Assembly: GCA_001541255.1 (NCBI GenBank)
Contig: LNQR01000057.1
Location: 1-54,807 of the forward strand
Length of the DNA stretch: 54,807 bases
Source: Candidatus Magnetominusculus xianensis
GTDB taxonomy: Bacteria; Nitrospirota; Thermodesulfovibrionia; Thermodesulfovibrionales; Magnetobacteriaceae
Direction of reading: 5' to 3'
In this document: piece after piece, positions 44,815-52,913 of the stretch
How positions within the stretch are numbered: the first letter of the stretch is position 1
Layout of the letters: each line of letters starts with the position of its first letter
Position numbers and translations under genes: made by a program
Notes under the pieces: generated by a model
What the model was told of the DNA's origin: nothing
The model's input: the letters and a program-made list of their open reading frames with translations, nothing else
The model's database searches: none

Positions 44815-44902
44815 TGTAAAAAAATGGAGAAAGAAGAAGATGTCCAAGCACAAGCACAAGAAGCTGCGCAGGAAGATGAAGTTTCAACGCAGGAGAAAAT
44901 AG
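44807..44902 (+). CDS. 31-aa AURKAIP1/COX24 (bS22-like) ribosome-associated protein
   Basis: GTG-started frame: GNVKKWRKKKMSKHKHKKL then RRKMKFQRRRK, almost all Lys/Arg/His. The pattern VxKxRKKxMxKxKxKKLxRKxxxQRRxK is the COX24/bS22 consensus. Bacterial members bind the small ribosomal subunit. It overlaps the end of the activase gene by 8 nt and uses GGGAGG six bases before its GTG. It is easy to miss because of its size. Confidence 0.8.
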   Translation: MGNVKKWRKKKMSKHKHKKLRRKMKFQRRRK

Positions 44903-44924
44903 CCGCGTGATTTAATTAATAGGA

Positions 44925-44957
44925 GGCATCCTTCAAAAAGCCCAGAACGAGGATGCC
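44925..44957 (+). terminator. Hairpin downstream of the small ribosomal protein gene
   Basis: GGCATCCT (44925-44932) pairs with AGGATGCC (44950-44957), perfect over 8 bp with a 17-nt loop. It sits 22 nt after the stop codon. Three more pairs form past a bulged C. No U tract follows, so it may be a transcript-end stabiliser or a leader element of the HD-GYP gene instead. Confidence 0.45.
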
Positions 44958-45013
44958 CTCTATTGTGTTCGCGGTAAAGATACCCCATCCAGTGGTAGAT
45001 ACTGACAGTTACC

Positions 45014-46372
45014 ATGGGTACAGAAGATCGTAGACGTGAATTTGCCGAGGTCACTCAGTACCAGGACATACATGTGATGACAACAGCATCGACAAACATA
45101 CACAGAAAGCTGATAAAGCGGCTGATTTTGGGCTGGGTAGTGTTGTCTGTTGTATTAGGGGGCGTAGTATTTTTAGTCAAGCTCGAGGACATTGACGATT
45201 TCGTTGAAACACTTGCCATAAATGAGTCTAAACCACTTATACATGATAGACAGTATTTTTCGCAAGATATAACCGAACAAGAGCGTGAAGAAATTCTCAG
45301 TAAACTTAACCACCACATAGAAATGGCCCATTTTGTTGTCGTCGAACTCTACAGTGCAGACCGTAAAGAACTCTACAAAGTCACTTCTAAAGACACTGAT
45401 ATTACAGAAAAATGCGAGAAATACATTGAATCAGATAATCACTCATATTTGTTTGGTGACACTGCGAAATATACCAAGTATTTCATAGACAGACGGGTAT
45501 ACTTAAATTTTGTTGTGCCTCTTTTTGACGACAATAACAAGAAATACGGTTATTTCGAGGCTGTGTATCGCGCGGATGACCGTACAATGGCGGCTATCAG
45601 AAACCTGACATTCGGCTCTCTGCTCATAGTGGTTGTAACGGTGTTTGTAACAGTTATCATATTTTATCCAATTGTCATGGGAATGAACAAGGACTTGATA
45701 ACACTGAACAAAGATTTAACAACACTCACTTATAACCTGTCAGACGCCAACATTGGTATACTAAAATCGTTGGGCAGCGCCATAGCCAAGAGGGACAGCG
45801 ATACAAACAGCCACAACTACAGGGTTACAATATATGCCGTAACACTTGGCGAGACACTGAAATTACAGGATATTGAGATACAAAGCCTGATAAAGGGCTC
45901 GTTTCTCCACGACATAGGGAAAATTGCAATATCGGACAATATCTTACTAAAACAAGGCAAGCTCACCGAAGAGGAGTTTGATATGATGAAAACTCACGTC
46001 AGCCACGGTGTGGATATAGTAGGGCAATATGAGTGGCTTAGAACTGCGCTGGATGTGGTGGCAAATCATCACGAGAGATATGACGGGAAAGGCTATTTAA
46101 GGCAGCTTAAAGGGGAAGACATTCCATATAACGCAAGGATATTTGCGATAGCCGACGTATTTGATGCCCTCACGTCAAAGCGCCCATATAAAGAACCCTT
46201 CTCTTATGAAAAAACCATAGAGATAATGAAAGAAAACTCAGGGAAACACTTCGACCCAGCGCTATTAGAGGTCTTCATAGGCATATCAGCCGCATTATAT
46301 GACCAAATAAGCAGAACTGAAGACACCATCCTTGAGAAAACCATGACCGGGCTGGTAAGTAAGTATTTTTGA
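45014..46372 (+). CDS. Membrane HD-GYP-type c-di-GMP phosphodiesterase
   Basis: A 452-aa protein with two membrane helices (about residues 37-56 and 197-217), an extracytoplasmic sensor between them, and a C-terminal HD-GYP domain. Motifs: NYRVTIYAV (helix before), SFLHDIGKIAI (HD), HHERYDGKGYLRQLKGEDIP, and IADVFDALTSKRPYKEPF. The GYP triplet is GYL here, a change that usually keeps the metal site but may affect partner binding. It likely degrades c-di-GMP in response to an external signal. The start is not decided by a clear ribosome binding site; an ATG at 45074 (MTTASTN) is an alternative. Confidence 0.85.
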   Translation: MGTEDRRREFAEVTQYQDIHVMTTASTNIHRKLIKRLILGWVVLSVVLGGVVFLVKLEDIDDFVETLAINESKPLIHDRQYFSQDITEQEREEILSKLNHHIEMAHFVVVELYSADRKELYKVTSKDTDITEKCEKYIESDNHSYLFGDTAKYTKYFIDRRVYLNFVVPLFDDNNKKYGYFEAVYRADDRTMAAIRNLTFGSLLIVVVTVFVTVIIFYPIVMGMNKDLITLNKDLTTLTYNLSDANIGILKSLGSAIAKRDSDTNSHNYRVTIYAVTLGETLKLQDIEIQSLIKGSFLHDIGKIAISDNILLKQGKLTEEEFDMMKTHVSHGVDIVGQYEWLRTALDVVANHHERYDGKGYLRQLKGEDIPYNARIFAIADVFDALTSKRPYKEPFSYEKTIEIMKENSGKHFDPALLEVFIGISAALYDQISRTEDTILEKTMTGLVSKYF

Positions 46373-46405
46373 CGAAGTGAACCAGGACAATAACTATAGG
46401 CCTGT

Positions 46406-46427
46406 ACATGTGGTTTGAATCACATGT
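46406..46427. terminator. Small hairpin between convergent genes
   Basis: ACATGTG (46406-46412) pairs with CACATGT (46421-46427). It lies between the convergent ends of the HD-GYP gene (46372) and the second Crp gene (46420), overlapping the latter by its stop codon. Weak but well placed. Confidence 0.4.
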
Positions 46428-47286
46428 TGGGATAGTCTTCGAAAAAACTATTGTTTAACTGTATGAACTTACCACCGGACAGAGATATATCGCCGTTTTT
46501 AATCCATTTGTTAATTGTCCGGGTTACTGTCTCACGCACCATTCCTGTCATGTTTGCAATGTCTTGATGGGTTAATCTGGTGTTTAAGACTATGCCGTTT
46601 GTTGTTTCTGTGCCGTATTTTTTTGACAACAGGATAAACAGTATTTTTATCCTCTGAGCGGCATTATTGGAATTCAGAATCTCTATTTTATCGTTGGATG
46701 AACGCACCCTCTGGCAAAATATTTTCAATAAATTTTGCAGTACCTCCCTGTTATCATAGAGCAGCGAAAAGAAATCCTGCCCTGACATGAGACCAACTAC
46801 CGACCTCTCAGCGCAATACACATTAGCTGATACCGGCTTGCCGTCAATAAGTGACATCTCGCCAAAAAAGCTGCCAGCCCTATGTATCGCGATGATGATT
46901 TCCTTACCTTCTTCAGACAATTGCGTGACCTTAACACTGCCGCTTAGTATGAAGTAAACGTAACTGTTTGGGTCTTCCAGCAAAAAAACGAGGTCGTTTT
47001 TATTATACCTCTTAATCTTTAACTTATTGTAAACTGTAGCAAGGGTATAATCTGAAAGCCCGGCTAACAACTCCACACTACGCAGTGATTTAATCTCATG
47101 CGTGGATTCAACATGTATATCAATTTCCCACGGGACTACCGCCGGGGCTGGTTTTTCGAGGGCTGCCGCCCTTATATAAGACGCGATGTCCAGTTCGTCG
47201 GCATTTTGCCTGATCAAGTCATACTCTTCTGTGTTGACGCGAACAGATATCAGCTTATTGCGCTTGTGCTGCCCTGAGAGTCTCAT
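46420..47286 (-). CDS. Crp-family regulator with N-terminal ribbon-helix-helix-like domain
   Basis: A 288-aa protein. The first 50 residues (NKLISVRVNTEEYDLIRQNA, SYIRAAALE) resemble MobC/RHH DNA-binding proteins. A cyclic-nucleotide-binding domain follows (ELLAGLSDYTLATVYNKLKI; FILSGSVKVTQLSEEGKEII; FFGEMSLIDGKPVSANVYCA). The C-terminal HTH_Crp has LTHQDIANMTGMVRETVTRT. Sensor features such as GEMSLIDGKPVSA resemble true cAMP-binding Crp, but the phosphate-binding Arg-Ser pair reads KPVSA. The RHH-like extension is unusual for the family and may add a second DNA contact. It lies 8 bp downstream of the DUF1460-like gene on the same strand. Confidence 0.8.
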   Translation of the reverse strand: MRLSGQHKRNKLISVRVNTEEYDLIRQNADELDIASYIRAAALEKPAPAVVPWEIDIHVESTHEIKSLRSVELLAGLSDYTLATVYNKLKIKRYNKNDLVFLLEDPNSYVYFILSGSVKVTQLSEEGKEIIIAIHRAGSFFGEMSLIDGKPVSANVYCAERSVVGLMSGQDFFSLLYDNREVLQNLLKIFCQRVRSSNDKIEILNSNNAAQRIKILFILLSKKYGTETTNGIVLNTRLTHQDIANMTGMVRETVTRTINKWIKNGDISLSGGKFIQLNNSFFEDYPNM

Positions 47287-47294
47287 GCTGTCTC

Positions 47295-48038
47295 TTAGAA
47301 CCTAGTAACTTTGATACCGATAAAGGACATCTGAGCAATATAGTCCTCGAATAGAAGTTTTTTAACATGACCGGGATTTTGAGCATTTTTTTTGCCGCTA
47401 GCGTGAATGAGATAGACCTTGCCACCCTCTCTTTTGATAATCCCCAGGTGGGCAACTATTTCACCAACAACACGTTTCTCAACGGCCTTGATGAAATAGA
47501 TGATGTCGCCGCTGTTGAGTTTAGCGCTTACAACGGCGTCTTTGGGGATAATCTCTGTGGATTCAATCCCTCTGGCGCCCTTTATCTTAAGCGTCGTGCC
47601 AATTTCAGCGGTAATATCTCTGCCCCATTTGCCGCTTAAAATCATGTCCTCGGCGTATTCAAACCTGTTGTCGTAGTTTTGTACCTTGCCAGAGTCACCA
47701 AGCACACCGCGGTCCTTGAATCGCAGATTCAGGGCAGCAGATACCGCCTCCTCCGGGGTCTGACCGATGGACAGCTCAACGGCTCTGAATGTGTGATACA
47801 TACAGTCCACAGCGCTGTCATATACGATTACATTGTTACGCACATATGCGCCAAGCGGGTCAGTGTCATATGGAGTGCCGACGAACTGCTCTGCCCAAAA
47901 GGCTATTCTCTGCCCTAAGGGTAGTGCTGCAACAGCTTCCTGTGTCTTTGATATGTTGTCCTGCGACATATCCTGAGCTGTGGTAATGGCATTAGCCGAT
48001 GCCGTAAGAAAGAGAATGAGAAATAATAGCTTTCGCAT
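47295..48038 (-). CDS. Exported DUF1460/amidase-like protein
   Basis: A 247-aa protein with a signal peptide (MRKLLFLILFLTASANA). The mature part resembles DUF1460 (NlpC/P60-like, N-acetylmuramoyl-L-alanine amidase-like). AEQFVGTPYDTDPLGA is followed by DSAVDCMYHTFRAVELSIGQ with the putative catalytic Cys. HLGII and YLIHASGKKN supply the His. Such proteins probably cut peptidoglycan peptides in the periplasm. It precedes the RHH-Crp regulator gene by 8 bp, so they may be co-transcribed. Confidence 0.7.
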   Translation of the reverse strand: MRKLLFLILFLTASANAITTAQDMSQDNISKTQEAVAALPLGQRIAFWAEQFVGTPYDTDPLGAYVRNNVIVYDSAVDCMYHTFRAVELSIGQTPEEAVSAALNLRFKDRGVLGDSGKVQNYDNRFEYAEDMILSGKWGRDITAEIGTTLKIKGARGIESTEIIPKDAVVSAKLNSGDIIYFIKAVEKRVVGEIVAHLGIIKREGGKVYLIHASGKKNAQNPGHVKKLLFEDYIAQMSFIGIKVTRF

Positions 48039-48390
48039 GTCTTATAATATCACATTAACATAGAGAAGAGTGAAACTTTTCATTTCAGTTTGTTGAACAG
48101 CCTCTGCCTTAGTACGGCCTGCCTTTGCATCCGCGAATGTTAAAATCTTTATTTGTAAAATCATATGTTTTATCGCTATTATAGTTTTTATCATCAGTTC
48201 CATCTTTAAGGCCCTCATCAGTCTCTAATTATAACGTTAATTTCACATCGTTTAATTTAACCCCTGATTTCTTCTTTATTACAACGAAATCATCATAGAA
48301 AAAGTTCAACCTTACGCTTCCAGCAAAAACAAAAGCGCCACCGGCAAAACGCCCACTGCCATCCTTCTTATTTCTTTGTCCAGTTTTTGG
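48039..48390. other. Gap with possible gene remnants
   Basis: No intact gene is seen. On the minus strand, short coding-like stretches appear in different frames: DTPQKLDKEIRRMAVGVLPV ending LALLFLLEA-like with a stop at 48312, and TDDKNYNSDKTYDFTNKDF nearer 48170. They read like protein but are interrupted, so this may be a decayed gene left beside the inserted element. It could also be chance. Confidence 0.3.
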
Positions 48391-48401
48391 GGAGTATCAT
48401 A

Positions 48402-48537
48402 CAGGGCAATCGCATTAGAAACTTACACCCGCTAATCCCTCTCCTGGATTCCCGCGAAAGCAGGAATCCAGGAAACCATCGATCAGAGCTAAAAGTATAG
48501 GCAATCTCAGCTTATTTTTTCTAATGCGTTTGCCATG
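48402..48537. mobile_element. MITE-like element with 20-bp terminal inverted repeats and 10-bp target duplication
   Basis: The left end CAGGGCAATCGCATTAGAAA and right end (reverse complement) CATGGCAAACGCATTAGAAA match at 18 of 20 positions. The flanks carry the direct repeat GAGTATCATA at 48392-48401 and 48538-48547. The ends and a duplication of 10-11 bp recall IS4/IS231-group elements. It has no transposase, only 136 bp, and contains a second perfect inverted repeat, CCTGGATTCC/GGAATCCAGG, at 48443-48472. Confidence 0.7.
48443..48472. repeat. REP-like hairpin inside the MITE
   Basis: CCTGGATTCC and GGAATCCAGG, 10 bp each, are separated by CGCGAAAGCA. This sequence type (GGATTCCCGC...GCAGGAATCC) is a common dispersed palindromic repeat in environmental bacteria. 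Confidence 0.75.
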
Positions 48538-48585
48538 GAGTATCATAGTTGCATTATATCCATGTGTAATGTTACGCTGTATGTG

Positions 48586-48930
48586 ATGACTGATCTGCTA
48601 GTAACATGGTTAATTATGACAGTTTCGGTGCTGGTGGCGGCATATTTGCTGCCGGGCGTGAGGGTGGCAAGCTTTGGGAGCGCACTGGTAGTTGCCGTTT
48701 TACTTGGGGTTTTAAACGCGATTCTCAGGCCGGTTCTGATTTTTTTTACCTTGCCGCTGACGATCTTGACGTTTGGGCTTTTTATATTGGTCATTAACGC
48801 GATAATTGTCTTAATCGTGGGGAGTATAGTCAAGGGCTTTGAAGTAAAAGGTTTTATTACGGCCGTCTTGTTTAGTGTTATTCTGTCGATTGCTCACTGG
48901 ATTCTGCAGGCTGTTATCAGGTATATTTAG
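48586..48930 (+). CDS. Phage-holin-family-like membrane protein (four helices)
   Basis: A 114-aa integral membrane protein of the Mycobacterium phage PH holin-like family (PF04020 type). It has four hydrophobic helices: LLVTWLIMTVSVLVAAYLLP, then LVVAVLLGVLNAILRPVLIF, LPLTILTFGLFILVINAIIV and ITAVLFSVILSIAHWILQAV. NAILRPVL and LPLTILTFGLF are family marks. The role is unknown. The open frame extends back to 48535, into the right end of the MITE. I chose the ATG at 48586, but no clear ribosome binding site precedes any candidate. Confidence 0.75.
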   Translation: MTDLLVTWLIMTVSVLVAAYLLPGVRVASFGSALVVAVLLGVLNAILRPVLIFFTLPLTILTFGLFILVINAIIVLIVGSIVKGFEVKGFITAVLFSVILSIAHWILQAVIRYI

Positions 48931-48955
48931 GTTATGTGGTGGATGCTCTGGTCGG

Positions 48956-50011
48956 TCATATCCACTTCTTTCGCTTAAACAATACTATAAAGGAAACAGC
49001 CGCTGCAAACATACACCCTAATACAGTAAAATACCCCCAGTGCCACTTCAGTTCAGGCATATATTCAAAGTTCATCCCATAGATGCTTGTAATAAACGTC
49101 AGTGGAATGAAAATCGTCCCTATCATCGTCAGGAACTTCATGATTTCATTCATCTTTGTATTAAGGTTTGTCAGATATATATCGTGAAGGCCGTATATTA
49201 CATCTCTGTATGTCTCCAGCGTGTAGTTGACCTGAATCACATGGTCATAGAGGTCTTTCAGGTACACCTTGCTTGGTTCCCCGATTAGCCCGCTTTGTTC
49301 TCTGACAAGTGTGCTGACGATTTCCCTCATAGGCCAGACTGCCTTGCGAAGCCGGATAAATCCGCGCCGAAGTTTATGTATATTGGTCAAAATCTCTGGT
49401 GCTGCCGTGCGTAAGACATTTTCTTCGACAGAGTCTACGTCGTCGCCTAATTTCTCTATGACAGCAAAGTAGTTGTCAACCACTATGTCAATCAACGCAT
49501 AGGCCAGGTAGTCTGCCCCCATCTTTCTGATAAGTGTCTTATTGTACTCAAGGTGGTGCATAAGCGGCTTGAAGACGTCGGATTCTTTTTCTCTGAATGA
49601 AAAGACATAGGTTTTTCCCATGACTATGCTTAATTGCTCTATGCAAACCGGTTCATCTGCCTCTGTAAGCGTTATTACGGGCATCTCTACGAATACATAA
49701 TCGTCAAAGAAATCTATTTTGGGCTGCTGTTCTGTGTTAAGAATGTCCTCTACAGTCAGTGGATGAATACCGGCGAGTTTCCCCAGTTCTTCAATTATAT
49801 GCACCTCGTGCAGGCCGTCAATATTAATCCATGTTATGGCGGGTTTATCCTTAAGAGGAAAACACTCTGAGATGGCAGCCTGTTCACTGATAACTATATC
49901 GTGGTCGTCATAGCGTACGGAGGTGATTTTGACCTTATCTGTTTTTATCTCACCTATGTGAACAGGTGTTTCAGGGGGCAGACCTACTGACCTCTTGTGT
50001 AACCGCTTCAT
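48956..50011 (-). CDS. corA: CorA-type magnesium/cobalt channel
   Basis: A 351-aa CorA. The N-terminal cytoplasmic funnel (about residues 1-280) leads to two C-terminal membrane helices. The selectivity motif YGMNF is between them, followed by a conserved MPELKWHWGYF (MPE loop). The sequence TMIGTIFIPLTFITSIYGMN is typical. The end is a short Lys/Arg tail (FKRKKWI). It imports Mg2+, and often Co2+ or Ni2+. It is divergent from thrS; I see no Mg-sensing leader in the 90 bp upstream. Confidence 0.95.
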   Translation of the reverse strand: MKRLHKRSVGLPPETPVHIGEIKTDKVKITSVRYDDHDIVISEQAAISECFPLKDKPAITWINIDGLHEVHIIEELGKLAGIHPLTVEDILNTEQQPKIDFFDDYVFVEMPVITLTEADEPVCIEQLSIVMGKTYVFSFREKESDVFKPLMHHLEYNKTLIRKMGADYLAYALIDIVVDNYFAVIEKLGDDVDSVEENVLRTAAPEILTNIHKLRRGFIRLRKAVWPMREIVSTLVREQSGLIGEPSKVYLKDLYDHVIQVNYTLETYRDVIYGLHDIYLTNLNTKMNEIMKFLTMIGTIFIPLTFITSIYGMNFEYMPELKWHWGYFTVLGCMFAAAVSFIVLFKRKKWI

Positions 50012-50161
50012 AGGATAACAGTATCTCCAGACATATGCCTTTTATGCTACTATAAGCCGCATTATGTTGTCAAAATTCGTCATGGTCTGAATATTTTTAG
50101 TGCAGTGGTATTGAAATCTTTTCTCCATATAGGTTATTATCTTGTATACAGTACAAGAGAG

Positions 50162-52069
50162 GTGGAAAGTATCGTAATTAACATTGAAGGTGAAGTAGTC
50201 GATGCCGATAAGGATGATGTACTTAAAAGACTCAAGAAGGTAAATGCATTAGCGCTGAAAAGTGCAGAGGGGCATATATTCGATATCTCAGGTGATGTTG
50301 GTGGCACCGGAGAGTTAACAGCAGTCACTATAGACTCCCCTGAGGGGCTTGCGATATGCCGTCACAGCACTTCCCACATTATGGCCCATGCCGTGAAAGA
50401 CCTCTACCCCAGCGCAAAGGTGACAATCGGTCCTTCTACTGAGGATGGTTTTTACTATGATTTCGACATAGACACGCCATTTACCCCTGATGACCTTTCT
50501 GCAATAGAAAAGGCTATGCAGAAGATAATAAAACGCAATAACCCGTTTGTTAGAAAAACCATGTCAAAGGCAGACGCCATTGAATTGTTTAAGGCAATGG
50601 ACGAGGACTATAAAGTAGAAATAATCGAGGCGATTGAGGCCGATGAGGTCAGCCTCTACGAAGAGGGCGGCTTTGTTGATCTCTGTCGCGGGCCGCATGT
50701 GCCCAGCACTGCCTCTGTACGTGCCTTCAAGCTGCTTAAAACAGCCGGGGCATACTGGCGCGGCGACGAAAAAAACAAGATGCTTCAGCGCATATATGGA
50801 ACAGCCTTTGCCACTTCAGAAGACCTGAAGCGCCACATTGAGCTCCTTGAGGAGATCAAACGACGCGACCACAGGAGGCTTGGCAGGGAACTTGATCTCT
50901 TTAGTATGAGTGACGACATAGGCGCTGGCCTTATCCTATGGCACCCCAACGGGGCGATGATAAGAAAGACTATTGAGGACTTCTGGCGCGAAGAACACAT
51001 TAAGGCAGGCTATAAGCTGCTCTACACCCCTCACATAGCAAGAATTGACCTCTGGAAAAAGAGCGGGCACGTTGATTTTTATAAGGATAACATGTATACG
51101 CCGATGGACATCGACGGGGCGGACTATGAGATTAAGCCGATGAACTGCCCGTTTCATATTGCGGTTTATAAGAGTGCCCTGAGAAGTTACAGGGAGCTGC
51201 CCATTAAGTATGCTGAGCTTGGCACGGTGTACAGGTATGAGCGTTCGGGGGTACTGCATGGGCTATTGCGTGTAAGGGGATTTACGCAGGACGATGCGCA
51301 TATATTTTGCCGCATTGACCAGATAGAGAGTGAAATACTGGATGTCCTTGATTTTACGCTTTATGTGCTGAGGACATTTGGGTTTGAAAAATATGATGTA
51401 TATCTGTCCACAAGGCCTGAAAAGTATGTGGGGACACTGGATAACTGGGAGATTGCTACAGAGGCTCTTAGAAAGGCGCTTGAGAAGAAGGGGCTTAAAT
51501 ATGAGACTGACCCGGGCGAGGGTGTCTTCTACGGCCCGAAAATCGATATAAAGGTGAAGGATTCCCTGAACAGACAGTGGCAGTGCAGCACAATCCAGGT
51601 GGACTTCAACCTTCCTGAGCGTTTCGATGTCGCCTACCGCGCCTCTGATGACAAGGACCATCTGCCTATAATGATTCACAGGGCATTGATGGGTTCACTG
51701 GAGAGGTTTTTTGGTATACTTATTGAGCATTACGCAGGGGCATTTCCGCTTTGGCTGTCACCGGTGCAGGTCTCTGTGCTGACAATATCAGAAAGGCAGG
51801 CGGAGTTTGCAAAGGAGACCGCCGGAGTACTCATGAAGGCCGGGCTCAGGGTTGAAACTGACCTCGGAGATGAGAAGATAGGCTATAAAATCAGGCAGTC
51901 ATCGATAAAGAAAATCCCCTATGCCATACTGATAGGAGATAAGGAGATGGAGTCACAGTCGCTAACAGTAAGAAAGAGAAATGGCGAAAACATTAGTTTC
52001 GCAGATATAAATAGTCTTCTCGACTTTTTAAGGGAAGAAATCGAAAGCAGGAGGTATGGCCATAAATAA
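50162..52069 (+). CDS. thrS: Threonyl-tRNA synthetase
   Basis: About 635 aa. A diverged TGS domain (about residues 1-65) is followed by the editing/SAD domain (RHSTSHIMAHAV, HxxxH zinc-type motif; VDLCRGPHVPST). The class II core has motif 1-2 (MNCPFHIAVYK; YRYERSGVLHGLLRVRGFTQDDAHIF) and motif 3 (HRALMGSLERF), and an anticodon-binding end (EKIGYKIRQSSIKKIPYAIL). The start is uncertain: GTG 50162 gives the standard family length, though an open frame goes back to GTG 50105. A TTGTCA/AATATT promoter-like pair at 50067/50090 would leave almost no leader for the longer form. It is followed directly by infC, their frames overlapping by 14 nt. Confidence 0.92.
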   Translation: MESIVINIEGEVVDADKDDVLKRLKKVNALALKSAEGHIFDISGDVGGTGELTAVTIDSPEGLAICRHSTSHIMAHAVKDLYPSAKVTIGPSTEDGFYYDFDIDTPFTPDDLSAIEKAMQKIIKRNNPFVRKTMSKADAIELFKAMDEDYKVEIIEAIEADEVSLYEEGGFVDLCRGPHVPSTASVRAFKLLKTAGAYWRGDEKNKMLQRIYGTAFATSEDLKRHIELLEEIKRRDHRRLGRELDLFSMSDDIGAGLILWHPNGAMIRKTIEDFWREEHIKAGYKLLYTPHIARIDLWKKSGHVDFYKDNMYTPMDIDGADYEIKPMNCPFHIAVYKSALRSYRELPIKYAELGTVYRYERSGVLHGLLRVRGFTQDDAHIFCRIDQIESEILDVLDFTLYVLRTFGFEKYDVYLSTRPEKYVGTLDNWEIATEALRKALEKKGLKYETDPGEGVFYGPKIDIKVKDSLNRQWQCSTIQVDFNLPERFDVAYRASDDKDHLPIMIHRALMGSLERFFGILIEHYAGAFPLWLSPVQVSVLTISERQAEFAKETAGVLMKAGLRVETDLGDEKIGYKIRQSSIKKIPYAILIGDKEMESQSLTVRKRNGENISFADINSLLDFLREEIESRRYGHK

Positions 52070-52556
52070 AAAAATCAGGATAAACGAACAAATCAAGGTC
52101 AACCAGATCAGGTTGATAGACGTAGAAGGCGCACAACTGGGTATCGTAGCAGTCAGAGACGCTATAAAATCAGCCAAAGAGAAAGGGCTTGATTTGGTAG
52201 AGGTAGCGCCAGGGGCGAATCCCCCCGTATGCAGAATAATGGATTTCGGCAAGTACAAGTACCAGATAAGTAAAAAGCACACGCACAAAAAGACAATAGA
52301 CGTAAAAGAAGTAAAAATCAGACCCCGCATCTCAGAACACGACCTTGAGAGGAAGATAGGTCAGGTGAAGACGTTTGTAGCTGATGGTAACAAGGCTAAG
52401 GTCTCGATGTTTTTCAGAGGGAGAGAAATCGTCAGGCCGGAGCATGGGATGGTGGTATTTGATAAGATGATGGAACAGCTTGATGGTACCTGTAATTTCG
52501 AGTTGAAGCCTAAACTGGATGGAAAAAGCATCATTATGGTCGTTGCCCCAAAGTGA
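52056..52556 (+). CDS. infC: Translation initiation factor IF-3
   Basis: A 166-aa IF-3. The N-domain has KIRINEQIKVNQIRLIDVEG and LDLVEVAPGANPPVCRIMDF, then the basic linker, and the C-domain has EVKIRPRISEHDLERKIGQ and VSMFFRGREIVRPEHGM. It binds the 30S subunit and controls start-codon selection. It begins with an ATG (not the rare AUU/AUA of many bacteria) after CAGGAGG, inside the end of thrS. The usual rpmI and rplT genes do not follow. Confidence 0.96.
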   Translation: MAINKKIRINEQIKVNQIRLIDVEGAQLGIVAVRDAIKSAKEKGLDLVEVAPGANPPVCRIMDFGKYKYQISKKHTHKKTIDVKEVKIRPRISEHDLERKIGQVKTFVADGNKAKVSMFFRGREIVRPEHGMVVFDKMMEQLDGTCNFELKPKLDGKSIIMVVAPK

Positions 52557-52913
52557 AAATTATGTAGAACCAGACATTTTCAAAGAAATGGGATTGCTTA
52601 AGCGGTAATGTTATTTGTGGAAAAAAGGAAACGGGAAGTGGTGGACCATGTATTAGGTAAAAATGGGGGAAGTCGTATTTGTTATTACCTGATAAAGCAG
52701 CGATTTATCAAATTTAGGTAAAATCATGCTTTAACAATCACTCGCCTAAAAGCAGGTAACAAGTGCGCTGTTTGCAGTTGCCTGATTTCATTTAAAGTAA
52801 GGCTATACGCCAGCCCTCGGGGTTTTTTTTAATTCTGTTAGCGATTGACAGTGAGGTACGATTTTTTGTTAGCATATAAGTGTGTATAATGATATTATTT
52901 GGAGGTCTGCTAT
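52557..52913. other. Non-coding stretch after infC
   Basis: No gene is seen; rpmI and rplT, normally here, are absent. Present are an imperfect inverted repeat around TTACCTGATAAA (about 52685-52740), the AGGTAA motif several times, a hairpin at 52753-52784, and a T-rich run at 52823-52830. A TATAAT at 52885-52890 sits ahead of the chemoreceptor gene. Confidence 0.6.
52753..52784 (+). terminator. Putative terminator after thrS-infC
   Basis: CAGGTAAC (52753-52760) pairs with GTTGCCTG (52777-52784), one G-U pair, with a further TGC/GCA inside. ATTTCATTT follows. It lies about 200 nt after infC. Confidence 0.45.

Noticed and set aside
44925..44957. Hairpin as a c-di-GMP riboswitch of the HD-GYP gene
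   Set aside because: The GEMM riboswitch core bases are not found around it, so it was kept only as a simple hairpin.
48405..48545. A small minus-strand ORF (starting MILHGKRIRKNK) across the MITE
   Set aside because: It is built from the inverted repeats and REP hairpin, so it is more likely accidental than coding.
52801..52832. CCCTCGGGG plus T8 as a rho-independent terminator
   Set aside because: The stem is only CCC/GGG with a two-base loop, too tight to form; the hairpin at 52753-52784 is the better candidate.
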